A stretch of DNA of 60,000 nucleotides from Owenia fusiformis (taxonomy: Eukaryota; Annelida; Polychaeta; Sabellida; Oweniidae), in the NCBI GenBank assembly GCA_903813345.2, contig CAIIXF020000011.1, positions 13,873,754 through 13,933,753 of the forward strand, written 5' to 3'. The position numbers and the translations under genes were made by a program. Shown here in pieces: positions 14,501-25,900 of this stretch. The notes below the pieces were generated by a model. The model was not told the DNA's origin. It was given only the letters and a program-made list of their open reading frames with translations, and searched no databases. Position 1 is the stretch's first letter. Every line of letters starts with the position of its first letter.

Positions 14501-16986
14501 GCAAAATTTAATTCTTCGTAATTTTTTTTTATTTTGTTGACTTATCTTCTACATTGAATTTCATGAAATGGTTCCAAGTATATGCGCTACAGTGATGCCA
14601 TTACTCTTATCAGAAAATATATTTTTTACTATTGCAAATGATCTATTTCATAATTTCTTTAATTAATGGTGGTGCAATGGGACATTCAGGAAGGAATATA
14701 ACATATTAAAGATAAAGAACTTGATGTAAGTCTTAGATCATATTTAGCATGTATTTGGGTAGTTTTAAAGCTACAGCATGGTGTCAATGATATCATGGAC
14801 CCAACTCTTACAGGGGTTGTCAAATCTCATCCCATGAGAAAAATGCATTGAATTGGACAATGTTGGGAAACTGTGACATTCCTAGTGAACAGAATTGTTT
14901 CCTATGAAATCTTATCCAGGCAAAGCTTTGCATGTGGTCTTCCAATAATCAATATATAGGAGGTTCTGAATGGTTCAATTAATTACACATAAATAACCTT
15001 TGCAAATTATAGCCTTGTTAAAAGTCCTTGTGACCCTCTCCCACAAGGTCTCACTTCTGGAGCTGAAGAAAATGGGGGGGGGGGAACTTGATGCATGCCA
15101 TTCACATTTGGTTTATCTGTAATACCATGGTTTATCTGTATTACATTTTCTTTATCTATATTATTATGATTTATCTGTAGTGAATAACCATTTCTTCATC
15201 TATTTTATCATGATTTATCTGTATTGACATTTCTTTATCTGTAATACATGACCATGATTTCTCTGTATTACCATTATTCATAATTGAAAACATTGCATGA
15301 CTTGAATAGAATCCAAAGACCCATATTCACACTCACATTGATCATTTTGTTCATAATTGATGATTATTGAATCGCTCAATTAGGGAGTTCTTATTGCACA
15401 AAACGAAAGCTATAGAATCTGACAAATGGAATTGAAAATATGATTATCTCAATTTGCAGTTTATAAATTGTTATATACCCTAACACTATACTATAATGTA
15501 ACTCTAAACCTAATTAAAAAAGACTTAATATGACAGAATAACCATTCATTACAACATGAATTATTAAATCTGTCTATTTTGTAGAATACAATGAGTGGAT
15601 TTTGACATTTTAAAATATTTATGCAATAATAATGTTTTAAATTATTCATGTGTTTTGTATTTGTCGGAACTATAGAGTGTGGCACTACCAATTTTTTCCA
15701 TTATTTTTTCAACAGGTTGTTTTTTCATCAATTGACTTTCATTTTATCAATGAAATAATCATGGGGTTGAATGTCCCAAAATCAAGTTTGGATGTTTTAA
15801 AAGGGCTGACAGCATTACCTAAAAAAAAAAAACTAAATAGAACCAATATAATAAATACTAAGTGTAAATCTTACATTCTTTGCAGCGGAGACAAGAGACT
15901 TTTTCCCACCAAATATAGATTTTTTCTTGTCATCTTCTTTTTTGACATCCTCTGAAAACAAAAAATGTTGACAAATACGTGTATATCCAATTCTTGAACA
16001 TCATTTGCAAAGAAGAATCATTCACTGAATAGTGAATAAATGTGAAGTTTCATCAAAAGTCAATCAAAAGTCATCTTCAATAAAAAAAAATAAACCAAAA
16101 AATGTGACGTGAATAATTTCAAAAATGAGATATTGCATTTAATTATTAGACTGAAATTCATATCAGCAGGTCTGCCATATTAAAAAAAAACATCTAAAAT
16201 CTTGAACTTTAATTCTCTATTGTAAAGTTTAGTCTAAAGGTGGAAACTCAGTCAACAGCAGTCAACTGAGTAAATTCCAAATAAAATCATGGTTTCAAAA
16301 ACTATGAATAATAGATAGATGGAGCCAATTCACATACTACAAAGAGATACATCAAGGTATTAGGTACCTGTATTCAATTCAAGTGAGTAAAAGCTGAGAC
16401 CATCTTAGTCTCAGGTAAAAGCACAAGTCAAGTGGCAACTAGCCTAACAAGTGCATGCACAATATAATATATGTACATGTAAGCCACTGTATCGGGGGCT
16501 ATGATGCAAGGCTGGAATATATCTGTAGAGACAGCATTGCATGGAAAAATGTTTAATGTATTAGTCCAACCTGTGTATCAACTTCTAGGCCAAAAAAAAG
16601 ACATAGGGGTAATCTCGGACAGGGCATTGTCGAATGATCTTCAATAATTCTTTGTTTTATATGGTTTCTTTATTGAAACTTCAAATTAGATGAATGATAA
16701 TTATCAATGTGGTGATATTATATTAGGCTACATGCAAATGTAAAAATTACACCGGGAAATTACAATGCCTCGGATTGTCAACTGATACCAAGAATTTGTC
16801 TGGGAATGCCCCATGGCTGAGAATGCCCCTATGTCCTCTACCATTAGCCTAGGCCTAGCACAAGTTGAAGCACTTCTTACTTTTCTCTGTTGTAATGAGA
16901 GGAGGTGCGACATCCTGTCCAGTTTCTTGACTAGACGGTGGTTTGTTTGAGTCCCCCTCTCCAGGTTTTCCTTCAGCACTTGACAT
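2534..16986 (-). CDS. DNAH5/DNAH8: axonemal dynein heavy chain, DNAH5/DNAH8 class (N-terminal 1088 residues, 3' end outside window)
   Basis: Coding exons, 5' to 3' on the minus strand: 16986-16881, 15951-15875, 13098-13009, 11604-11572, 11200-11138, 10905-10831, 10513-10346, 9922-9809, 9563-9383, 8979-8912, 8644-8547, 8087-7895, 7570-7389, 7017-6898, 6577-6376, 6157-6062, 5814-5554, 5246-5181, 4818-4589, 4331-4180, 3880-3673, 3370-3150, 2793-2534. All have GT/AG borders and consistent phases; the total is 3264 nt (1088 codons). The product is the tail of an outer-arm heavy chain (family knowledge: binds intermediate chains and a neighbouring heavy chain in cilia). Diagnostic stretches are MAYWKNRM-like [14 protein letters not shown] (exon 11), [19 protein letters not shown] (exon 13), [12 protein letters not shown] (exon 16), [16 protein letters not shown] (exon 19) and [17 protein letters not shown] (exon 23). 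The start ATG opens a short acidic/Lys-rich leader. The motor, about 3500 residues, lies left of the window. DNAH5 versus DNAH8 is not resolved. Confidence 0.92.
4845..4964 (+). repeat. interspersed repeat family A (GTCACCAC ends), copy 1
   Basis: Begins ACAAGGCATGCAAAATGTCA and ends GTGGTGGTGACATAA, with an internal run of 'ccaaacacc'-like words. The same two ends recur at 8688-8828, 26717-26800, 33318-34122 and 41482-41534 (reverse). The ends carry the complementary words TGTCACCAC and GTGGTGACA, so the unit can fold back. It lies in a dynein intron. No coding capacity. Confidence 0.7.
8688..8828 (+). repeat. interspersed repeat family A, copy 2
   Basis: Starts GCAAGGCATTAACATGCAAA, continues through 'ccaaacaccaaacaccgaacacc', and ends with the hairpin-like TATCACCACTTCTAGTGGTC followed by ACATAAAA. 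Same architecture as the copy at 4845-4964. Dynein intron. Confidence 0.7.
10018..10168. repeat. 81-bp direct duplication in a dynein intron
   Basis: The unit beginning AATTGATGTCTTAAAATGGT occurs at 10018 and again at 10099 (81-bp period). The second copy is nearly identical for about 65 bp before diverging into T-rich sequence. It lies just 5' of exon 8's donor-side intron and has no coding capacity. Confidence 0.8.
11633..12757 (+). mobile_element. Tc1/mariner-type element with about 350-bp terminal inverted repeats
   Basis: Ends are CAGGGTGGGCCAAAAAAAAC and its complement GGGTATTGG...GGCCCACCCTG, directly flanked by TA on both sides (11631-11632 and 12758-12759). The two arms (about 11633-11970 and 12409-12757) are complementary with scattered mismatches, an unusually long terminal repeat for mariner. 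The centre holds a transposase remnant at 12024-12233. TA target duplication and the DDE-type relic both point to the IS630/Tc1/mariner superfamily. It sits in the dynein intron between the exons at 13098-13009 and 11604-11572. Confidence 0.9.
12024..12233 (+). pseudogene. mariner-like transposase remnant (C-terminal catalytic part)
   Basis: A 69-codon open frame on the plus strand contains [11 protein letters not shown], which corresponds to the second catalytic Asp block (consensus QQDNAPxH), and [16 protein letters not shown], which corresponds to the WPxxSPDxNPIE block with the third catalytic position. The N-terminal helix-turn-helix and first Asp are missing, and the 'NPIE' residues have changed, so it cannot encode an active enzyme. 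The open frame ends at TGA 12231-12233. Confidence 0.85.
13845..13856 (+). promoter_or_regulatory. perfect CTCF-core-like motif within a repeat
   Basis: The 12-mer CCACTAGGTGGC matches the animal CTCF core CCASYAGRKGGC at every position. The surrounding 40 bp resembles the reverse complement of 49021-49060, which carries CCACGAGGTGGC, so the motif may have been spread by a repeat. Occupancy cannot be judged from sequence. The motif lies in the dynein intron between the exons at 15875 and 13098. Confidence 0.35.
15100..15280. repeat. degenerate TTTATCTGT short-motif tandem tract
   Basis: The word TTTATCTGTA(T/A) followed by 'ttaccatga'-like sequence repeats about seven times with a loose period near 28-32 bp. 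This is simple-sequence expansion in a dynein intron, with no other feature recognised. Confidence 0.6.
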
Positions 16987-17559
16987 CTTTTGCTTCTTTA
17001 CTGAATCATGAATACTGGTAGTATATTTTCGTTGATTTGACTAGACTATCCAGATGTTCAAACTTACTCACTGTCGTGCACTGAAAACTGCACTGAAAAT
17101 TTCTGAACAGATTTTTTTCAAAAAATGAAAACCTCGATTTTCATGAGTTTTTGCACCGGTAATTCAATGCACACCAATTTATTATTGTTATATGTGCAAC
17201 ATATCGTCTCATAAATTGCAACAATTCTGTATTAATCCCATAATGTATAAATAAAGTTATCAATTTTAAAATTTTACAACTTTTTCAGGTTTCGCTTGTA
17301 AATAGTGCAGCGTAATAATATGTTTAACAGGTGCGTTTTTACTGATCCCCGGGGTTAATTTACACATATATTATCGTCCAAAAACAACCACTTTTGATGA
17401 ATTTAAAACATTATTTGTTATGGATAATAATTTTTAAGTCCGTTGAAAACAATAAATGTGAATTATTTTTCTCATACTATCAGAAATATTCACATCTTAA
17501 ATTTGCGCAAAACTGCGGAAGAATAAAATTGTGATAGGGATTGTCATAGTGATCTACAT

Positions 17560-17864
17560 CAAGGAGGATTGGCTCCCAGAGTGCAACATCGATATTCTGT
17601 CCCATATATGGGCATGTCGTGCTACAAAATTTGAATTCCAACGACCGCCATTTTGTTCACTTCAACATTTGAATTGTGAATTTTGGTCTTATTTCCTAAC
17701 GAAAAATTCCAAAAACTCACAAGAAATGATCGAGATATTGGTTAGAATATTTTGAACTGTTTATTTTGAATTTATAATCGGTTTTAATTTCAGAAAATAA
17801 CGACATTTCGGCGTTTTCATTGTTGGAAAATATCGACTTCGATTCTGGGAGCCAATCCTCCTTG
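17560..17864. mobile_element. Mutator-type MITE, 305 bp, perfect 9-bp target duplication
   Basis: Ends are CAAGGAGGATTGGCTCCCAG and the exact complement ending CCTCCTTG. The nine bases GATCTACAT occur immediately before (17551-17559) and immediately after (17865-17873). A 9-bp duplication is the hallmark of the Mutator/MULE superfamily. It has no coding capacity. A related end is found at 47545-47606. Confidence 0.9.
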
Positions 17865-19328
17865 GATCTACATTAAATAAACGAACAGTACAAAATACAT
17901 GTTTATAGCGAACGTTTGAAGCGTTTCAATGTTCGGTATTAGTGAGTCGTAAAGTAAATACTATAGTATTCTTGAAAACGTTATCAAAGGAGGGGAAGTC
18001 TAAAAATTAAGATGATTTAAGTATTCAAAAGTATTAAAAGAGGTTACAGCCTAGTAGTTTGTTTGTTTCTTTGTGTTTGGTTTCTGGGAAAACACAAGAT
18101 AAGTTGCTTATTTTTTAAATTCAAAGTAGTTCCAAACATTTAAAATTTTACTAGAGACACCCAACACATGATACACTAAATTGCTTATTTTTATTTGGAG
18201 TTTCAAAGTCGAGTATTACTGGTGATCCACTCGATTACGCTGGTTACCGAAACGGTTCGCTTCGATGACAAAATGGTATTTCGAAAAACAATTAGATCTG
18301 AACTTTTAACCCATACCGTTTCTGTAACTTAAGTGAGGAATTATATCGATGATTCTGTTGTCCTCTGAGATATTTTTTCGCAAACGCCCTAGGAGACACC
18401 ATTAAATGTATATCTGATTGTAATTGAGTGTTGACAAGAGTAAGTTGACTATTAATTAGAGCCCTCTCAAGGAGAGTAGTATTCAAGTGCTGCCATCTTT
18501 AAATGCTTTGCCAAATATTTTGCTATGTATGGCCATAATCACAATAAATGAACATGTATGCAAACATAAATAAACAGTATTGATACCATACTATTGATGG
18601 TCACTGAATATATGTTTGAAATCCATGGTTATCAGCTTTAAATAATGACTGTATATGTCTATTGGATCTATATTATTAGTATCTTACCCACCCTAATACT
18701 AATTTGTGCCACTCTGATTTTGAAGGATAATATGAATATTCATAATGTCCATAATTGATATGACTGCTAAGTGAGAATTATAGAACAAAATATTTGCTTT
18801 GTTATTTATTATATACATTTTTATTTCTCATACCCTCCATTCTATTATACATGTACAGTTGGTAACATATCAAATAATATAAATTTACATCGATACATAA
18901 ACTTACAGAATACATCAAATGAAACTGTAGAAAGTCACTTCCAAATTAAATTAACAAATTACCATAAGGCAGATAGCAAAGACAGTGATCTCCCCAGTAT
19001 TGAAGCATATTATATATTTTGACCAATTTCAGTCTGAATTGTGAAAAATTATAAACCAACTTAAGAAAAATCCTGGGGCTATCACTGCAAGAAGCAAAAT
19101 TAAACTTCACATATTGGAAAAGGTAGGAATAGTCAGGCTTCACATGGCAAAAACATTGTATGAATATTATGAGGCAAATATTCAAAATTGAATGTGAAGA
19201 AGTAAAAATAAATACTTCTTCATGTTATCATATTCTTACTGGACCAGATATACCCGAGCATCTTCTCTATTGCACATCATGAAAGAATTCAGAAGTTCTG
19301 ATGGGGTGAAAAGACAGTTTCACAAATG

Positions 19329-19443
19329 CAGGCCCGTAGCCAGAGGGGAGCAGAGGGAGCGGCCGCTCCCCCCACCCCCTGGCCAAAATTCCTGTCCCCT
19401 TGGTAAAACCGCTCCCCCCTGGTAAATCCTGGCTACAGGCCTG
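19329..19443. mobile_element. 115-bp MITE, CAGGCCCGTAGCCAG ends
   Basis: Imperfect terminal inverted repeats CAGGCCCGTAGCCAG and CTGGCTACAGGCCTG enclose a C-rich centre. The ends resemble a common animal hAT-type MITE. The five bases AAATG precede and follow the element; no 8-bp duplication is visible, so assignment to hAT rests on end sequence only. Located between dynein and SYAP1. Confidence 0.7.
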
Positions 19444-22400
19444 AAATGGGCCTTTGTATTTGAGAACTACAACTGCAATAAATAAATTACCAACTTGCCA
19501 CAGTATCAGGGGAAATACTTGTACAATATCGAAATGCAAGCGAAATCGGCGATTTAATTAAACTATTTAACATGCATGTGAAATGATTCAAACAAAAAAC
19601 ATTCATCCTTGTTGTTTTCCTTTTGGCTTTTTCGCCAGTATAGCCCCTAAAGCCCCCTTTACAATTGAAATGGTTGAAAATTACAAGCTAAATGTGCAAA
19701 TTGAAAGAAACATTGAAAGGTTAAATCAAAAATGTTTGAAATAAAAATCATAATGCATAAAGTGCTTGACAGGTCATTTGATCATCCTGTAAATGCAATA
19801 TACCATACTATATACAAACATAATTCATTTTATATAATTTATATGTGTTCCCCTCTTGTCTTACATTAAGACCATGTACCTCATTCTACCATCTCTCCTA
19901 CTCAGGAAGAATGTCTGAATGTATTCCACAATATTGGCATGATGTTATTATCTATACCTCATGAATATATTAAATAATGTTATTGTGATATATCTCAACA
20001 TGTTAAACTAATGAACTACAGGTACTGATACTCAAAAGTGGATAATATTGATATCCAATGTAGACATATACCCCATATATCTCTGATATATGCTGAACAA
20101 ACTTCTAACATGGAGTATCTGAATCAAAATATCTAACCAAATCCATCAAAAAAAAATTGTCAACAGAGAATATCACAGATATAACCAATAAATTTTTTAA
20201 CGCTTAACAAATAATTCTGATCACACGTACATTCTTAAATGGCAAGTGATTTTAGACAGTTAATAATCTTTCACAGTGAGGTTTCTCACAAAATGTTTTT
20301 GTCAAGTCAGCAGGAGATCCAAGACGTCATTTCCACTGTTCTTTCGGCAAAATCGTGAAGTAATCTAAAGTCCTTAGGATAATAAAAATATCAATCTTGA
20401 CTAAAACATGAATTAGGACCACCCTCAACACCTTTTGTGAAGATGGTGACCAAAGCTGGGCCACAAATACATTGCATGAGTTTTTCCTTTGAAAAATACC
20501 ATGAGAGGCTGTCAAAAAAATAATGGCACCCCCCTAGGCTACTTTATTACTAGTTAAAAGATAATCTTCAGAAAGTGGAACAGGTGTTAATCACAGTGGA
20601 TGCAGAACAGGTTTAACATGCAGGCAACCTGTCAGCTCTTATTGCATATTGGTTATGATGACAAAAAGAAAAAAATATGGTGGATAGAATATGTTGTATT
20701 ATAGAGAGATGGTGTAAGAAATGTGCTAGATCCACTCCACTATACCTTATATTTGGTGTTCATGAGCAACCCATTTGACTTATTAGTAATAATTATGTTA
20801 TTTGTTTTTATTTGGCTGTTCCTTATGGTTTATCGGTTGACTATCGATTGACTGTTAGATGTTCATAAGGTACTTTCAAAAATATATTAAACAATGCAAT
20901 TAGACAAACAGAGTATCTTATGCATTTCTAGGGGTTAGGAATAGTAGAGTGAGATCTCATAATGATATTATAATGGGCATACCAAACATTCTGACACCAG
21001 TCAGAGCAGCTTATTCTGAACAGTAGTGGAAGTAAGCGGAAAAATTGCGCAGAAGTGGCTAGAGATATTAAAGTAAAAGGATGAAAACTGTTTCAAGAAA
21101 ACTTTTACATAAATATTGCAAGCAAGCTGGACTAAAACCCTTGCATACATAAAATTCATGATGCCAAGTGTTAACCGAAAAATTACAACCATATTTCAAT
21201 CAGATGCAGAATTTGACAATCTAACAAAGAAATTGCCTAAAGACATCAGAATTGAGTGGAGCAGTTGCACATGATGTTGTGGTAGCCCTAAATCCAACAG
21301 GGAGGATGTCAAAATCAAAGACTTTCAACGAAGAGTTGACCAAAAGATTTACAGCCATTTGATGATAAAATACAGATGTTAGACAATTTAACTGAGGTAT
21401 TGTCTAAAGAAATCAGATTGCAAATGATGTTGCGGTAGCCCTAAATGACACGAGTTGTCTGAAGGAGCTGAACTTGAATGAAAAGTGCTGTGATAATACA
21501 TCAAACGTGGCTCCATTCACCATTGAAAATGAATGCCCAATGTGTAACTGCTCGCCATCCCCTCCTGGCTCCCTGCCAGAAACCACTGCCAATCCATGGA
21601 CAGTACCAAGCCAACAACAGCACAGGGTGTCTTCTGGTCAAGAATCTGTACACATTCGCAATTCCAACAACAACAAACCAATCGGCAAAGCCGAGGGAGG
21701 AAATTTGAGGAAAAAAGCAATGCTCCAAAGAAAATCACAAACCTGCAAATGCCGAGAAGAGGGGAAGAGCCCAACACACTTATTTTAACATCATATTGGT
21801 GATAACTCAAACATTTAGGTGTACATGTACATCATACTTGACTTGTTTGTCACATTTAAAGGGGCCCAATGTTTAATTCTGATCCCAAAATATACCTAAA
21901 CTGCATGCAAAAAGAAAATCAGGTCCTTTTTTGAAAATAAGTAAATATTTTAAAAATATGTCGAGGCATGATCTTAATTCATAGGAGAATTTCACTGATA
22001 TTTTCATTATCCTAGGGGAGAAAAACATAGTTTTAATGAAAAATGCCATTTCAACAGCCAGAAAATACTTGATGGTCAAACATATTACTGTCTAAAATCA
22101 CTTGCCATAAAAACTGTTAACAATATAGCTGATGGTTATAGAGTATATCACCAAATACAGTTTTTAATCAACAAAAAAAATCAATCCCCTCAGATTGTGG
22201 TTCAATCAAATGCCATGTAGCCATATACTGTCAGTTTGTATCTCTAATAGAATCAATATAATAAATTAATAAAAAATGAAGATTAATTGGAAATTAAGCT
22301 GACACACCAGTTCCTACATGTACATGTTAAATTGAGACCACTGCCCATTTGTGTGCAATAATATTATTCAAAAGTAATCTGCACTAATATCACATGATGA

Positions 22401-22786
22401 TAGGTTGAACATACAAATGTGAATCCTCATTTATAAAATAGTACAACATTGGTTTTATCATTCAACCAACGAGCTTCATTCCCTCATTAGTGTCTCTGGA
22501 ATCATGGTTACATAGTCCCTCCTCTGTCAGGGAAAAGTCAGGGTAATACTCACAGGGTAAAGTATTTTTACTTCCAAATAAAGGGAGGAGACACCCCACG
22601 TTTTTCAACTCCTAATCTCAAAAATATATACACACAATTAAGTATATATACTGTGTTTAATGTCAATCAAAGAACCTATTCCATAAAAGAACAAACCTGA
22701 ATGCGTTATTTATAATTTCTAGACTGCCTCTCCTAAAATGATAATTGTGATTCTCCTGACCAATGGAAAATAGTATTAGGTGTGCC

Positions 22787-22965
22787 CATGAATCATGGGT
22801 AGTATTTTCCTTATGTCTATGAATCATGGGTAGTATCCTCCTTATGTCTATGAATCATGGGTAGTATCCTCACTTATATCTATGATTCCTGGGTAGTATC
22901 CTCCTTATGTCTATGAATCATGGGTAGTATTCTCCTTATGTCTATGAATCATGGGTAGTCTCCTC
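22787..22965. repeat. 31-bp tandem array just 3' of the SYAP1 stop
   Basis: About six copies of a unit containing ATGAATCATGGGTAGTAT followed by 'cctccttatgtct'. The copies are nearly identical, one with 'gattcctggg'. The array begins only about 28 bp beyond the SYAP1 stop codon on the minus strand, so it should be part of the 3' UTR of the long isoform. Confidence 0.9.
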
Positions 22966-22992
22966 CTGTTATCAATATTGCAGATCATGTGG

Positions 22993-25900
22993 CTATGACT
23001 CCTTTGTTTCGGCCTCAATTTGTTGTAAGATTTCATTTTCTAATTCAGTGTCCACTAAATCATCTCCATCAACTACAACCTCATATTCATTAAGTTCTTT
23101 CTGAAGTTCTTGTTCCCATTCTGGAAGCTCTTCTTTTTTGCCTGAAAACACATGACAACTTTTCTTATCGTATGATCTGTAAAACGAAGCCCTCTGATTG
23201 GTCAGTTCTTGTGCCGTACCAATCTGTATTTCTACTGAGATTGTTCCCGTTGATCACCTCCGTCGCAATACAGAAAATATTGGTACGGAGGGGACAATCT
23301 CAGTAGCAATACAGAGAGGATCACATGATAAAAACGTTATTGAATGATTTGAAGTGCAATGCAGGATATATTCTGTCTCGATATTCTGTATTGGCACTCG
23401 ACTTCGTCTCGTTCCAATACGGAATTTCTCGAGCAGAATATATCCTGTATTGCACTTCAAATCATTCAATAACTTATATTATTCTACATTTAATACATTC
23501 TTATATAGGATACATGGATACATGGATAACAAACAGGTCTTGCATCAAGCCCATGTATAATACTCCCCTTCCCTCTGAAATACAAGGCTTGGGAGAAAGA
23601 CAGTAGGGGAGAAGGCAGTGACTTGACGCAAGACTACAAATAACCTAAATGCTGTATACAGAATCGAGAAATAAACTTGTATCAATTCGTCAAGAATTTT
23701 ATTTTCAGTTAATACGGTCAGGATTTATATGTAATAACAATTAAAAAAAGATAAAAAGAGTTCATGTTTGTGTTGATCACCAATTACATTAGAGTAAGAA
23801 CCTAACTGTAGACATCATCTGAAACTGAAGAACATTGTTAAAATGCAATCAAGGCTACCACCCTTCATACCATCAGGCCAGACATTAACATCCATATTCC
23901 ATACCTATTATAACTAAATAAAAAATAACAGACCCCTACCTGGTCTTGAAAGGTTATGAATTAAAAGAATACTCCTAAAAAACAGCAAGGATTAGCAAAT
24001 CACATCGTAGAAAACATGTTTTGATGAATAGCGACCATCTTGAAAATTTCTTCTTGACAGAGCTCCTTTGTCACTAGATATCAGCATATAAAATGTGAGC
24101 CAAATCCATCCAATGGTTAACAAGTATTTAACTTTTATGAAAAATAGAGGCCATTTTGAATTCAGTGGCAATACTGAAAATTTCTTCTTGACTAGAGGTC
24201 CTACGCCCATAAGACATAAGCCTATAAAATTTGAAATAAATCTGTCAACCAGTATTTGAGTTATTGCCTGGACAGATGAAGGTACTAGGCCTAATGGACA
24301 GATAGACGAACAGATGGATAGGTTCTCTTTGTATCCTGAAAACTTTGTTCGGTGGAATAAGAATACACACATTTTTTTTTAATCTTGTACAAGGTTTTAG
24401 GGAGACACCTTCGTCTGATTTGTCTTCCACTTGGAAACACATGCTTTTATGTGAAATTAGTGTATTTTTAAATGACAATCTAAGAGACAATTTTATTGAA
24501 AGTACAAGACCTTTTTTCAATACCCTAATGTGGTTTGAAAGACTTTACTACTATGAATCTACAATCCCAAAGACAGAAGTACATGTATAGTACTATGTAA
24601 AAATATCAATGCATGCCCTGGATGATAATTTCAAATCAATAATGGCTTCTTGGTTGTTCATGACCATGCTTACAATTAAGTGCAAAAATATATTGCAATG
24701 TCATGTTCAAAACAATAACTTCTTAGTGTCAACAATGTTGCATGAAATAAACTGAGGCTAGCATTGATAATATTTATCCTTATAAAATACATGTTAGGAC
24801 ATTCCAAAAATAATTTATGGAATAATTTTTTAATACACTATCACCACTATTCAGGAGGAAACACCCGGAATCCTATCATGAAGAAACTGATACCCAGGAT
24901 CCTACTGTAAAAGACAAACCTATTTTTGCTCAAGTATTTCATTCATGAGCTCTTTTTCCCACTGAGCCACATCTTCCATGTCATCTGGAATACCATCTTC
25001 AATCTCAATGTCTTCTGTTTAATGATGGAGGACAGAAACAAATTCAAAATAAAGTTTCAAACTTGGTCATGAAAAAAACTTTCTGAAATCTTTATTTTAA
25101 ATGCTGTTTATCAAATTCCCTAATACAATGACTCTGCTAATAAATCAACTTTTCTTGACGAAACAATCAACTTTATGATCTACCTCATTTAAAAGGGAAA
25201 ATAAGGGGATAAAGAACTGGGAAAAGAAATGGGCTACGACAAAAAGAACTATATAACTTATTTATAATAATATTTGCCATATCATACCAATTTGGAGCAT
25301 TTTAGAGGAAGGGGGAGGGGGAAGAGTTGAGGTAAGGGTGAACTATTTTCAGTTATTTTACCTTTTTTATCTGCTGTATCACTCATGCCAAGCTGTTGCA
25401 TTTCTTGCCTTAGTTCATCCTCATTCAGCTGACTATCTTCAAATGCATCACTGACAAACTCATGCTGAGGAGGGCTCTCGGCTATATCTGCATCATCTTC
25501 CTTTCCTCCAGTAGCCTTTGGTATGGCTTGTCCACTTGTTTTATCTACAAACACATGAACTATGGCATTAACATATTTCTCAATATCATATAGAAGTACT
25601 TATTTCCAATTCATAGTAAGATATGGACCGTTTGCTTCAGCTTCTGTAGGGGTTCTCACTCTTTCAGAAAAAATACTTTGGTCAGGAATAAGGAAAGAAA
25701 ACATTATAGTCAAGGATAAAATGATAAGGAAAAGGTTCCCATAGATAACATATTTTGTCTACAAAAAAACCCAGTTTAACTCAATGATTTCATGTACTTC
25801 TTCGTTCATGCATTTGTAAATGAGGAGACTAAGAATTTTTAGAAAATATATTCACGTTGAAAAATGGAATTTATTAACAATCCGATTTTGCAAAATAAGG

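Larger units (their letters stand above)
16987..22992. other. intergenic region between dynein and SYAP1
   Basis: The right part is downstream of SYAP1 and the left part is the dynein 5' flank. Supported content: a Mutator-type MITE (17560-17864), a short MITE (19329-19443) and a tandem array close to the SYAP1 stop (22787-22965). At 21200-21300 and 21370-21450 there is a diverged direct repeat sharing 'tgttg(t/c)ggtagccctaaat', possibly a decayed mobile-element gag-like stretch, but no open frame supports this. A 64-codon minus frame at 18292-18486 ends at a plausible GTATGG donor but resembles nothing I know. No convincing gene was seen. Confidence 0.6.

Noticed and set aside
21474-21810. 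Cluster of overlapping frames, including a Cys/Ser/Pro-rich 104-codon plus frame
   Set aside because: Four frames overlap on both strands with no family signature. A gag-like relic was considered because of a nearby diverged repeat, but no motif supports it.
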